From Streptomyces camponoticapitis (GTDB lineage Bacteria > Actinomycetota > Actinomycetes > Streptomycetales > Streptomycetaceae), in the NCBI RefSeq assembly GCF_014646115.1, contig NZ_BMMV01000018.1:1-57909 (forward strand): a stretch of DNA of 57,909 nt, read 5' to 3'. Position 1 is the first letter of the stretch, and the number at the start of each line of letters is the position of its first letter. The notes below the pieces were generated by a model that searched no databases, was not told the origin of the DNA, and saw nothing but the letters and a program-made list of their open reading frames with translations. Position numbers and translations under genes: made by a program. Below, piece by piece: positions 8,889-17,480 of the stretch.

Positions 8889-9746
8889 TTAACGGGCGTA
8901 TCCCTTGGCGATGTCCGAGATGAACTCGCGGGTCTGGTCCGCATTCAGCGCCTGCGCGCGAAGGTGTTCATACATCACGCTGTACTTCTGGACGTCGTTC
9001 GCCTTCTCCAGATAAAGATCACTCGTGACGCCCTCGATGTACACCACGCTCGAATCCGTGGCGTCGGGGAATTCAAGAATCGCGTAATGCCCGCTGATGC
9101 CCGGATGGGCGCCCATCTCGAACGGCAGAACCTGCACCGTGACATGGGGGAGCTGCGACAGCTCGACCAGGAACTCCAGCTGCTCACGCATCAGATGCCT
9201 GCCGCCGACCACGCGGCGCAGCGCCGACTCGTCGATCACGGCCCACAGACGCAGGGGCTGCTCCGGCGCGTTGACCCGCTCCTGGCGGCGCACCCGTACG
9301 CTGACGCGCTTCTCGACATCCGCCGGCGAGGTCTCCGGGAGCGCGCCGGTGATCAGCGCCTCCGCGTAGCCCCGGGTCTGGAGCAGTCCGGGCACGACCT
9401 GGGGCTCGTACACGCGCAGCGAGGCCGCGTCCGTCTCCAGGCCGATGTAGACGCTGTACGGGATATCGCCGAAGGCGTGCCACCAGCCCTGCTGGCGCGA
9501 GTCCTTGGCCATTTGCATGAGCGAGTCGACAATGCGGTTGTCCTCGACCTCGTACACACCGCACAGGTCGCGGACATCGCGCTGGCTGATGGAACGGCGA
9601 CCGTTCTCAAGACGGCTGATCTTCGACTGGGAGACCAGCAGGCGCTCCGCCACCTCCTCGGCCGTCATGCCTTTGACCTCGCGGAGCCGGCGCAGCTCCT
9701 GGCCCAATCGGCGTCGCCTGACGGTGGGATTGACACTGGACGCCAC
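8889..9746 (-). CDS. XRE-family regulator with DUF5753 domain
   Basis: A 285-residue DNA-binding regulator. A helix-turn-helix occupies residues about 10-65 (LGQELRRLREVKG, then AERLLVSQSKISRLENG). The remainder is the DUF5753 domain, with YIGLETDAASLRVYEPQVVPGLLQT and RQERV motifs. The GTG at 9746 has AGGAGG ten bases upstream and gives the usual family length; the frame is open further upstream but without start signals. It is paired with the DUF397 gene 185 bases downstream. In WhiJ-like pairs the regulator represses development and the small partner relieves it; whether that holds here is inference. Confidence 0.93.
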   Translation of the reverse strand: MASSVNPTVRRRRLGQELRRLREVKGMTAEEVAERLLVSQSKISRLENGRRSISQRDVRDLCGVYEVEDNRIVDSLMQMAKDSRQQGWWHAFGDIPYSVYIGLETDAASLRVYEPQVVPGLLQTRGYAEALITGALPETSPADVEKRVSVRVRRQERVNAPEQPLRLWAVIDESALRRVVGGRHLMREQLEFLVELSQLPHVTVQVLPFEMGAHPGISGHYAILEFPDATDSSVVYIEGVTSDLYLEKANDVQKYSVMYEHLRAQALNADQTREFISDIAKGYAR

Positions 9747-10047
9747 GGAAACGGCACCTCCTGCTGAGTAACTGCGTAGCTCTGTGTGTCTACGTCTCAG
9801 CAGACTGCCACCGATAGGGTCAACTGCGCTGGAAAACAGGCACAGAGAAGAAAGCGGTCGTGATAAGTGGACACGTCGCCGCCGGATCTGTATCCGGGCG
9901 CGCGACGCGCGGGGGCAGCCGGTTGTACGGCTGGACCCCGCGCGTCTCTTGCGGCTCCCGAACCGGGTCTCTGGGGACGTCGGCGCGGCGGATTCGGATA
10001 CCCGCGTGCTGGCGTGTCCGTGCTCTCTCGGTGTTCTGTCGGTGCTC
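9747..10047. promoter_or_regulatory. upstream region of the XRE gene, no gene seen
   Basis: This 301-base gap lies between the XRE start and the end of the GPP34 gene, both on the minus strand. The part next to the XRE start (9747-9850) must hold its promoter. I found no clear operator and no credible small gene. Confidence 0.4.
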
Positions 10048-10767
10048 TCAGTGCGCCGCGACGCGGGCCATGCCGCCGCGCTGCGGTTGCATCGGTACGG
10101 CCGGCGGTCGGCCTCCCGGTGCGGGGTTACGGCGTGGCTGAGCGGCCACACCGTTCTGGACGTCCATCACGGCATGCGCCACGAGACCGCCCATGGGGTC
10201 GTGTCTGATCAGATCCCGGAGCCGGGAGCGCGACGAGCGCCCCTCGTTACCGGGGTACAGGTGCTTGCCCAGTCCGACCGCGTGGGCCAGTGCGGCGAGC
10301 GCCGCGGTCCGCGGGTCCGGCGGTACGCCGGTGCGGATCGCACTGTCCAGCCGTGACCTGATGTCGCGGCTGATCGCCGTCTCCGTCGCCTGGTAGCGAG
10401 TCGTCGGCAGAACTCCGCACATCTGGCCCGCGACGGCATGAACCATGCCGCACCGCTCCAGATGCGAGAGGTAAATCTGACGGAGCCCCAATCGGGGCCC
10501 GCCGATCCAGTGAACTGCGCGAACCGGACTGCCACGTCTGCGCAGCAGTTCCAGCGCGGAGTCCAGAGTCGGATCTCCGGTCGGCCGTGGCATCACCACG
10601 GCGATACGATCCCCGTCAGGGGCTATCCGTCCTGCCAGAGCCAGCTCTACTAGCTGTGCTCCGGCCAGGCCGAGGTCGAGCGACTGCGGCTGCGCTGTGG
10701 TACCCGTGGCCGGGTCCAGAGCGAGCAGCAGAAGCTCCTCCGGAATTGTTCTGCGGCTCCTGCCCAT
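10048..10767 (-). CDS. GOLPH3/VPS74 (GPP34) family protein
   Basis: A 239-residue protein. MGRSRRTIPEELLLLALDP and LGLAGAQLVELALAGRIA, followed by TGDPTLDSALELL, match the first helices of the GPP34 family, best known from eukaryotic Golgi phosphoinositide-binding proteins. Actinomycetes carry several cytosolic copies of unknown function. The ATG at 10767 is four bases from an alternative out-of-frame ATG and has GGGGAGGC upstream. The last 30 residues are rich in Pro and Gly and are probably disordered. It is divergent from the carboxypeptidase gene at 10969, with about 200 bases shared between the two promoters. Confidence 0.88.
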   Translation of the reverse strand: MGRSRRTIPEELLLLALDPATGTTAQPQSLDLGLAGAQLVELALAGRIAPDGDRIAVVMPRPTGDPTLDSALELLRRRGSPVRAVHWIGGPRLGLRQIYLSHLERCGMVHAVAGQMCGVLPTTRYQATETAISRDIRSRLDSAIRTGVPPDPRTAALAALAHAVGLGKHLYPGNEGRSSRSRLRDLIRHDPMGGLVAHAVMDVQNGVAAQPRRNPAPGGRPPAVPMQPQRGGMARVAAH

Positions 10768-10968
10768 CCATGCCTCCCCGCGTGGATGAATGACAGGGTG
10801 ACCCCTCTCACATTGGTCTGTCGAGAGTGCCTGGTCGCTTTGTACGGGAACCGTTATGTATGTCGTTCTCGTCTTGCGCTTGGGCTGTGGTTTCACACAG
10901 GACACTGATAATCGGTTCGGAGAGTGCGGCGGAGCACGCGACGCGCCGCACACGCATGAGGAGGCACG

Positions 10969-13767
10969 GTGGCGGGCGAGTCCCCCGACAAGTCGGAGCA
11001 GCGGAAGTCGTCGGGGGAGGCGACTCATGAACAGGACCCGAGGTTCGCGGTCTTCCGGGAGTCGGATGCCACTGCCGGGGAGGCGGAGGGCGGCGCCGAC
11101 ACGGCCAAGGACGCGGCGCCGGGGACGGACGGTTCCGCGGCGGACACGCCGGAGCCCGCTGGCGACCGCGCGACGGCCGTTTTCACGGTCCGGGGTGAGT
11201 CGGGGCGCTCTGAGGCCCCTGAGGCCGCTGGGGCGCGTGTGACGGCTCCTGAGGGACCTTCGACGCGGGGCCCGTCCGAGCCGGAGGCCGACGTCGCGGA
11301 GGCGAAGCCGGAAACGCGGGGTGGCGAGACGCCCGCCGCGCCGGAGGAGGCCGAAGCCGACGCCGACCGGAGGACGGCCGTTTTCCGGGCGCCGGAGGCC
11401 GAACCGGGAGCCGCGGCCGAACGAAAGTCCGGCCCGGACGCCGGGCCCGCCGCGCCGAGGCCCGGTGTTTCCAAGACGGTGGAGCCCGAACCGGAATCCC
11501 CGGGCGGCGCGAAGTCCGGGGCCGCCCCGGCCACTTCCGGGCCTGATGCCGAAGAGCGCGCCGTCCCGGCGCCTGACACCGCTGCCGACAAACCGGAAGC
11601 CCGGCGGGGCGCCGCGCCCGCGTCGAAGTCCGATGGCGCGTCGGTCACTGCCGAGCCGGAAGCCGAGAAGCGGGGTGACTCGGCGTCTGCCGAGCCGGGA
11701 ACCGGCGGTGGCGCGAAGCCCGGGGATGCGTCCAGCGCGCCGAAGACGCCGTCCGTCCCGGCGGGTGAGTCGAAATCCGACATCGAGAAGCGCCGTGGCG
11801 CGGCGTCCGACGCGCCGGAGGCGACGCTGGAAGCGGGGGCTGACGCCGCCGACGGCAAGCGGGGAACCGGCGGTGCCGCGAGGGCCGGTGGCGCTGCCGC
11901 TGTGTCGGCGGGTGGCTCGAAGTCCGACGCCGCTCCGGCCGCTTCCGGGCCGGAAGCTGAGAAGCGCCGTGGCGCGGCGTCCGACGCTCCGGAGGCGACG
12001 CTGGGAGCGGGGGCTGACGCCGCCGACAGCAAGCCGGGAACCGGCGGTCCCGCCGGGCCGGCGCCCTACCCCACGGCCGCCAAGTCCGCAGCCGCGTCTC
12101 CCGAGCCGAAGTCCGGCGCCCCGGCAGCCGCGGCCGCCAAGGCCGAAGCCGCCGAGAAGCAGGCCCACGGTGCCGCCAAGCCCGCAGCCCCGCCCGCCGA
12201 GCCGGAGGCCGGTTCCGCGGGCGTCGGGGCCGGCGGCGGTGACGACGGGCCCGGTGTTGATCGGAAGACCGCCGTCTTCAAGACCGTCACGCGGCCCGCG
12301 GTCGATCAGCCCACCGCCATGCTCAAGCTCCCGCCGCAGCCCCCGGCCGAGCCCCCCGCCGAGCGCACCAGCAAATTCGTGCCCCTTCGGGCCGACGACG
12401 TGCGGGCGCCCGCGCAGCCCGTCGGGGCGCCCTCCGGGCAGGCCGTCGCCGAGGCCGAGCGGACGCGGCAGCAGCCCATGCCGCCGCTGCCGCCTCTCGA
12501 TCTGCTCGCCGAGCTGACCAACAAGCCCGCGCCGCCCGAGACCCCCACCCGTACCGTCGTCCGGCGCGTCAAGATCTGGACGCCGCTGCTCGTACTCGTA
12601 CTGATCATCTTTGCGGTCGTACAGGCCGTGCGCCCGCTCCCGGCGCCCTCGTTGAACCTGACCGCGAAGTCCACGTTCACCTTCGAGGGCGACAAGCCCG
12701 CGCTGCCGTGGCCCGGCGAGGGCCAGGGCTTCATGGCGGCGACCGGACTCGGCACGGTCGACTCGTTCGGGGAGCAGAAGGCCGTGCCCATCGGCAGCGT
12801 CGCCAAGGCGATGACCGCCTACGTCGTCCTCCAGGACCACCCGCTGAAGAAGGGTGCCAAGGGCCCGTCCATCAAGGTCGACGCCAAGGCCGAGGAGGAC
12901 GGCGGGCTCGACGCGCAGGGTGAGTCGACCCTCAACACCGTGAAGGAGGGCGACACCCTCACCCAGCACGACGCGCTGGCCGCCCTCATGATTCCGTCCG
13001 CGAACAACATCGCGCGCCTGCTCGCCCGTTGGGACGCGAACGGCTCCGAGGAGGCGTTCGTCAAGAAGATGAACGACACCGCCGCGGACCTCGGCATGAA
13101 GAACACCAAGTACACCGACCCGTCCGGCCTGGACGCGACGACCGTGAGCTCCGCCGAGGACCAGGTGAAGCTCGGCCAGAAGCTCGTCGAGATCGAGGCG
13201 CTGATGGACATCACCAAGCTGCCCGAGTGGACGGACCCGTCGGGCAAGAGCTGGCGGAACTACAACACCCTCGTCCCGTACGACGGCGCCCTCGGTATCA
13301 AGACCGGCTCCACCACCAAGGCCGGCGGCAATCTCCTCTTCGCCGCGCACCAGATGGTCGGCGACACCGACCAGCTGATCGTGGGGGCGGTTCTCGGCCA
13401 GCACAAGTCGCCCATCATCGACACCGTCAACGCGGTGAGCAAGGACGTCATGCTCGCGACGCAGGACGAACTGGAGGGCGCGACGATAGTGAAGAAGGGC
13501 GCTGTCGTCGGCGAGGTCGACAACGGCATGGGCGGGACGACGCCCGTCGTGGCCACCGAGGACGTGAAGGCCGTCGGCTGGTCCGGCCTCACCGTCAAGC
13601 TCGAACTGACCGACGGCGGCAAGACCCCGCCGCACGCCGCCGCCGCCGGAACGCACGTCGGCACGCTCACCGTGGGTGAGGGCAAGAGCCAGGTCGAGGT
13701 GGCCGTCGCCCTTCAGAGCGACGTTTCCGAGCCGTCGTTCACCGACAAGCTGACGCGGGTGGGCTGA
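10969..13767 (+). CDS. serine D-Ala-D-Ala carboxypeptidase with very long cytoplasmic N-terminal region
   Basis: A 932-residue penicillin-binding protein of the S11 family. The catalytic part shows S610-V-A-K613 (active-site serine), S677-A-N679 and K778-T-G. A single membrane segment lies at about 536-556, so the enzyme domain is outside the cell, where it trims the pentapeptide of peptidoglycan. The roughly 530 residues before it are Ala, Pro, Glu, Lys and Gly-rich, probably disordered, and cytoplasmic. They contain a repeated T-A-V-F/F-A-V-F motif and an in-frame duplication (11785-12047). Ordinary S11 enzymes are 300-450 residues. GTG start at 10969 with GAGGAGG upstream. A hairpin terminator follows. 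Confidence 0.95.
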   Translation: MAGESPDKSEQRKSSGEATHEQDPRFAVFRESDATAGEAEGGADTAKDAAPGTDGSAADTPEPAGDRATAVFTVRGESGRSEAPEAAGARVTAPEGPSTRGPSEPEADVAEAKPETRGGETPAAPEEAEADADRRTAVFRAPEAEPGAAAERKSGPDAGPAAPRPGVSKTVEPEPESPGGAKSGAAPATSGPDAEERAVPAPDTAADKPEARRGAAPASKSDGASVTAEPEAEKRGDSASAEPGTGGGAKPGDASSAPKTPSVPAGESKSDIEKRRGAASDAPEATLEAGADAADGKRGTGGAARAGGAAAVSAGGSKSDAAPAASGPEAEKRRGAASDAPEATLGAGADAADSKPGTGGPAGPAPYPTAAKSAAASPEPKSGAPAAAAAKAEAAEKQAHGAAKPAAPPAEPEAGSAGVGAGGGDDGPGVDRKTAVFKTVTRPAVDQPTAMLKLPPQPPAEPPAERTSKFVPLRADDVRAPAQPVGAPSGQAVAEAERTRQQPMPPLPPLDLLAELTNKPAPPETPTRTVVRRVKIWTPLLVLVLIIFAVVQAVRPLPAPSLNLTAKSTFTFEGDKPALPWPGEGQGFMAATGLGTVDSFGEQKAVPIGSVAKAMTAYVVLQDHPLKKGAKGPSIKVDAKAEEDGGLDAQGESTLNTVKEGDTLTQHDALAALMIPSANNIARLLARWDANGSEEAFVKKMNDTAADLGMKNTKYTDPSGLDATTVSSAEDQVKLGQKLVEIEALMDITKLPEWTDPSGKSWRNYNTLVPYDGALGIKTGSTTKAGGNLLFAAHQMVGDTDQLIVGAVLGQHKSPIIDTVNAVSKDVMLATQDELEGATIVKKGAVVGEVDNGMGGTTPVVATEDVKAVGWSGLTVKLELTDGGKTPPHAAAAGTHVGTLTVGEGKSQVEVAVALQSDVSEPSFTDKLTRVG
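11785..12047 (+). repeat. in-frame direct duplication inside the carboxypeptidase N-terminal arm
   Basis: Bases 11785-11873 recur nearly unchanged at 11959-12047, 174 bases (58 codons) apart. Both encode EKRRGAASDAPEAT followed by GADAAD and GTGG. This shows recent expansion of the disordered arm. Confidence 0.85.
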
Positions 13768-13798
13768 CCCGGTCGGCAGATTCCGCCCACGACCGCAC

Positions 13799-13826
13799 GG
13801 GAGGGCGCCGGAACCGGCGCCCTCCC
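13799..13826. terminator. perfect hairpin after the carboxypeptidase gene
   Basis: GGGAGGGCGCCGG (13799-13811) pairs perfectly with CCGGCGCCCTCCC (13814-13826). It lies 32 bases after the stop. No T-tract follows, which is usual in streptomycetes. Confidence 0.8.
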
Positions 13827-13966
13827 CGCGCCCGGACGCGTGCTAGCGTCCGAGAAAGGGCTGCCAGGCAACTCAGGACGCGGGGACGGCGTCCTTACAC
13901 CTCCAGGGCCGGACAGACCCCGGGGGGCCGGCACACCGGGCTGACGGTGAGACGGGGAGAGTCGCA

Positions 13967-15802
13967 GTGACCACCGCTGAGCCGACGCGCGCCGACGGCA
14001 ACTCCACCACGCCCCCAGGGGCGGCGGGGAAGAGAGCCGACGGCGAAACCGCGGGGCAGCCGGACTCCGCCGCCCCCACCCCCGCCAAGGACCTGCGCAG
14101 CCGTGTGCTCCGCCACCCCGTCCTGCTCACCGGCACGGTCGCCGGGATCGTCCACCTTCTCTGGTTCTTCTTCTTCGCCAACAGCGGCGGTGACATCGCC
14201 GCGCAGGACGCCTGGGCCGAGTTCGTCGGCCGCCACCCGGACTCCGCGTACAACCTCGCCTGGTACGGCGGGATGCACCCCGTCTCGTACAGCGTCGTCT
14301 CGCCCTACCTGATGTCGCTGCTCGGCGTCCGTACGACGATGATGATCGTCGGGACGGTCTCGGCCGCCCTGACCTCGCTGATCCTCCACCGCGTCAAGGC
14401 CGTCCGGAATCCGCTCGCCTGCTCGTTCGCGGGCGTCTTCGCCTTCCTCTGCAACGCGCTCTCCGGCCGTGTGACCTTCGGTCTCGGCACGATGTTCGCG
14501 CTCGGCGCCGTCGCCGCCGTCTTCTGCTGGCCCCACCGCTGGCGCTACAAGCGCTGGGCCAAGGCAGTGGTCGCCGCGCCCCTCGCGGGCCTCGCCACGG
14601 CGGCGAGCCCGGTGGCCGGGCTCTTCCTCGGAGTGGTCGCCGCCGCGCTCTTCCTCAACAAGCGGCGGCCGGGGGCGTACGCGGTCGGCCTCGCCCCGGT
14701 CGCTGTCGTCGCCCTCTCCGCCTGGCTCTTCCCGTTCTCCGGCACACAGCCGATGTCGCTCGGGACCGCGTCGCTGCCGTTCATCTTCTCCGTCGCCACC
14801 TTCTTCCTGGTGCCGCGCGACTGGCACACCGTCCGCACCGCCGCCGCCGTCTACGGCATCGGGACACTGCTGACCTGGGCGATCGACTCGCAGATCGGCT
14901 CCAACGTGTCGCGGCTGGCGATGATTGTCGGCGGGGTGGTGCTGCTCGCCGCGCTGCCGTACACGGCGGCGCGCTCACGCAAGTGGTACGCGCTGCTGCT
15001 GGCCTTCGCCGCCCTCAACTTCTGGATCGGTTTCAAGGGTGTCGACGACATCATCCGCACCGCGCCCACCGCGTCCTGGACCCGCGAACTGGCACCGCTG
15101 GTGAACGAGTTGCAGGAGGTCGGCGCCGAGCGCGGCCGGGTGGAGGTCGTCCCGGCCAGCAGCCACCGCGAGGCCTCCGCGCTCGCGCCGTACGTCAATC
15201 TGGCCCGCGGCTGGAACCGGCAGGCCGACATGGAGCGCAACCCGCTCTTCTACGACGACAGCCTCACCGACGACACGTATCGCGCCTGGCTCGACCGCTG
15301 GGCCGTCCGCTACGTCGTGCTGCCCAAGGGCCGGCCCGACAACGGCGCGGACCAGGAGGCGGAGCTCGTACAGCGGGGCCTGCCCTATCTGAACCACCTG
15401 TGGGGCGACGCCAACTGGCAGCTCTACGAGGTCCAGGACCCGATGCCGCTGGCCGACCCGCCGGCGGACGTGCTGCGGGCGTCGGCCGACGAGCTGACCA
15501 TAGAGGTGAAGTCCGCCGGGCGGGTGCTGATCCGTATCCCGTACTCGCGCTGGCTGGCCGTCGTGGACGAGAAGGGCGAGAGCCTGGACCGCCCGGAGGA
15601 GACGGAGGCGTCCAAGACCGACGAGGACGGTCCGAAGACGTTCACCAACCCCAACGGCTGTCTGTTCCGCGCGGAGAAGAACACCGACGGCGACGAGTGG
15701 ACCGAGCTGCTGGCCCCGCGCCCGGGGACGTACCGGATCGCGGCGCCGTACCAGCTCCGTCCGGGCACACCCTGCCCGGAGGAGCTGCGCGACGAGGGCT
15801 GA
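13967..15802 (+). CDS. polytopic membrane protein with extracytoplasmic C-terminal domain (GT-C-like layout)
   Basis: A 611-residue protein. A disordered start of about 45 residues is followed by about 10-11 hydrophobic segments (residues 48-365). A soluble region of about 240 residues follows, probably outside the cell. Early after the first helix is a conserved-looking D-x-x-AQDAWAEF stretch. Acidic residues in the first loop plus a soluble C-terminus are the layout of GT-C glycosyltransferases that use lipid-linked sugars, but I see no decisive motif. Some databases may call such proteins MFS. It is convergent with the NlpC/P60 gene and next to the poly-glutamate-type locus, so an envelope role is likely. 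GTG start at 13967. Confidence 0.75.
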   Translation: MTTAEPTRADGNSTTPPGAAGKRADGETAGQPDSAAPTPAKDLRSRVLRHPVLLTGTVAGIVHLLWFFFFANSGGDIAAQDAWAEFVGRHPDSAYNLAWYGGMHPVSYSVVSPYLMSLLGVRTTMMIVGTVSAALTSLILHRVKAVRNPLACSFAGVFAFLCNALSGRVTFGLGTMFALGAVAAVFCWPHRWRYKRWAKAVVAAPLAGLATAASPVAGLFLGVVAAALFLNKRRPGAYAVGLAPVAVVALSAWLFPFSGTQPMSLGTASLPFIFSVATFFLVPRDWHTVRTAAAVYGIGTLLTWAIDSQIGSNVSRLAMIVGGVVLLAALPYTAARSRKWYALLLAFAALNFWIGFKGVDDIIRTAPTASWTRELAPLVNELQEVGAERGRVEVVPASSHREASALAPYVNLARGWNRQADMERNPLFYDDSLTDDTYRAWLDRWAVRYVVLPKGRPDNGADQEAELVQRGLPYLNHLWGDANWQLYEVQDPMPLADPPADVLRASADELTIEVKSAGRVLIRIPYSRWLAVVDEKGESLDRPEETEASKTDEDGPKTFTNPNGCLFRAEKNTDGDEWTELLAPRPGTYRIAAPYQLRPGTPCPEELRDEG

Positions 15803-15841
15803 CCGCGCCCGCCGACCGCGGCTCCTCCCGGTCCGGTCGCG

Positions 15842-16924
15842 TCAGAGCCGCTTCGCGCTGCGCAGCGTCTTCGCGTAGTAGCCGTTGCCGTCCAGGCGTG
15901 ACGTGCCGCCCGTGTCGCCGATCGTCGGTCCGTTGACCTCTTCACGGCTGGAGACGAACATCTGGTGGCCGTCGGTGTCGACGCCCATGTAGATGCCGAC
16001 GTGGTCGAGCCGCTCCTTGGTCCGCGCGTCGAGCTTGAAGAAGACCAGGTCGCCCGGCTGGAGAACGCTGATCGACTTCGGCCGCTCGAACGGCGCGCTG
16101 CCCGTCAGCTTGATGATGTCCGTGCCGGTCCCCGAGCGCGCCATGCCGTTCGCGGTACGCGGCAGTCCGTCACCGGTCTTGTCGTCGGCCATCAGCGGGA
16201 ACCGGCCCCGGTAGCCGAAGACCGTCCGGATGAAGCCCGAGCAGTCGATGGAGCGGTAGCGCTTCTGCTCCGGCTGGATGGTGGTGCCGTCGCGGAAGGT
16301 GTACGGAATGCCCAGGTAGTCGTAGAAGTCCGACTCCTCCAGCCGGTAGTCCGCGCCCACGCTGCCCTCGGGGTTGATCGGGCCGAAGTCCGCGTCACCC
16401 GCGTACGGGGTGCCCTCACCGTCCTCCTTGACCGGGGCGCCCTCGACGTACTGGAAGGCGTACGCGAACAGGTCGTCCTCCTCGCTGCCGTAGAACTCCT
16501 CGAACCAGTCCTTGAACCACTGCTCCTTCTCGGCGTCCTTCTTCCACGGCTCGGGCATCAGCCGCACCCAGTTCTCGGTCACCACCCGCGACTGGGTGCT
16601 CGTCGGCTCGGAGAACGTACGGCTCGGCCCGGTCAGGGTCGCGGTGCGCGCGCCGTCCGTGAAGGTCGCGAGCACGGCCCCCTTGCCGGAACGCAGCACC
16701 GAGCGGTCGGGGTTCTTCAGCCGCTCCCACTTCTGCTCGCCGTTGCGCGCGTCCCCGGCCGACGTCAGGTCCGGGGTGTCCGTGATCGCCTGGACGGCGG
16801 GCGCCTTCGCCTGTTCGTCCTTGCGCAGTTCGACGGTCAGATACGCGCTGCCGGCGAGCAGCGCGATGACGGTGGTCGCGTGCAGGAAACGGCGGGCGCC
16901 GCGTTTGTTGGCCTTGGCACTCAT
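15842..16924 (-). CDS. secreted NlpC/P60-family hydrolase
   Basis: A 360-residue protein with an N-terminal signal anchor (about residues 13-30). The catalytic domain is at the C-terminus: DCSGF carries the nucleophile Cys (about residue 228) and LDHVGIYMG the His (about residue 309). Residues 40-200 form a family-specific N-terminal domain. NlpC/P60 enzymes cut gamma-D-glutamyl bonds, usually in peptidoglycan stem peptides; PgdS of Bacillus, in the same superfamily, cuts poly-gamma-glutamate. The gene ends an apparent operon with pgsB and pgsC, so cutting or releasing the polymer is a reasonable inference. The ATG at 16924 has GGAG upstream. Confidence 0.88.
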   Translation of the reverse strand: MSAKANKRGARRFLHATTVIALLAGSAYLTVELRKDEQAKAPAVQAITDTPDLTSAGDARNGEQKWERLKNPDRSVLRSGKGAVLATFTDGARTATLTGPSRTFSEPTSTQSRVVTENWVRLMPEPWKKDAEKEQWFKDWFEEFYGSEEDDLFAYAFQYVEGAPVKEDGEGTPYAGDADFGPINPEGSVGADYRLEESDFYDYLGIPYTFRDGTTIQPEQKRYRSIDCSGFIRTVFGYRGRFPLMADDKTGDGLPRTANGMARSGTGTDIIKLTGSAPFERPKSISVLQPGDLVFFKLDARTKERLDHVGIYMGVDTDGHQMFVSSREEVNGPTIGDTGGTSRLDGNGYYAKTLRSAKRL

Positions 16925-16997
16925 GAGAGGTCAGCTCCGGAGGGTCCAGGAATCTCGGGCACGTGGGCGGTTCGAGGGGGTGTCCCTCTCAGGCCGC

Positions 16998-17480
16998 TCA
17001 TGTGGTGGGCAGGGCGCCGAGCAGGATGCCGGCGGTGAGGACGACGTACGCCATGAGCGTGACCGTGCCGGTCGCGAGGACGGTCGCCCCCTTGGGCTGG
17101 CGGACGAGCTGGTACGCGATGAGGCCCGGCACGATGAAGCCGAGCGTCTGGTTCGCGTACAGCAGGGGGAACTCCAGCGACAGCACGATCATCACGGTCG
17201 CCTGGAGGAGCACACCGATGAGGACGACGGCGGAGAAGAGCCGCTTTCCGTAGAGGATCACGAAGCGCTGGACGAGGAGCGTGCTCACGTACGTCAGCAC
17301 GGTCACACCGACGACCATGGCGGCGCGCTGGAGGTCCTCGACGAGGGTCAGCGCCAGCCAGCCCGGCGTGATCATGCCGCCGGGGGAGAGATTGGTCGTC
17401 AGATAGCAGATCAGGGAGAACATCAGGCCCAGGCCGATGCCTATGGCGGCGATCTCGGGCGTGAGGACTGCGGGGATCAA
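16998..17480 (-). CDS. pgsC: poly-gamma-glutamate biosynthesis protein PgsC/CapC
   Basis: A 160-residue membrane protein with about four to five hydrophobic segments. The start IPAVLTPEIAAIGIGLGLMFS and the conserved loop LSPGGMITPGWLA match PgsC/CapC, the membrane partner of the PgsB ligase. It starts with a TTG that overlaps the pgsB stop (TTGA at 17477-17480), with GGAG eight bases upstream, so translation is coupled. The size (about 150 residues) agrees with Bacillus PgsC. The polymer itself could be poly-gamma-glutamate or a related gamma-linked chain. Confidence 0.93.
   Translation of the reverse strand: MIPAVLTPEIAAIGIGLGLMFSLICYLTTNLSPGGMITPGWLALTLVEDLQRAAMVVGVTVLTYVSTLLVQRFVILYGKRLFSAVVLIGVLLQATVMIVLSLEFPLLYANQTLGFIVPGLIAYQLVRQPKGATVLATGTVTLMAYVVLTAGILLGALPTT

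Noticed and set aside
10768..13656. Minus-strand open frame opposite the carboxypeptidase, continuous with the GPP34 gene
   Set aside because: Only the last 240 codons (10048-10767) are a real gene; the rest mirrors the low-complexity arm of the carboxypeptidase gene.
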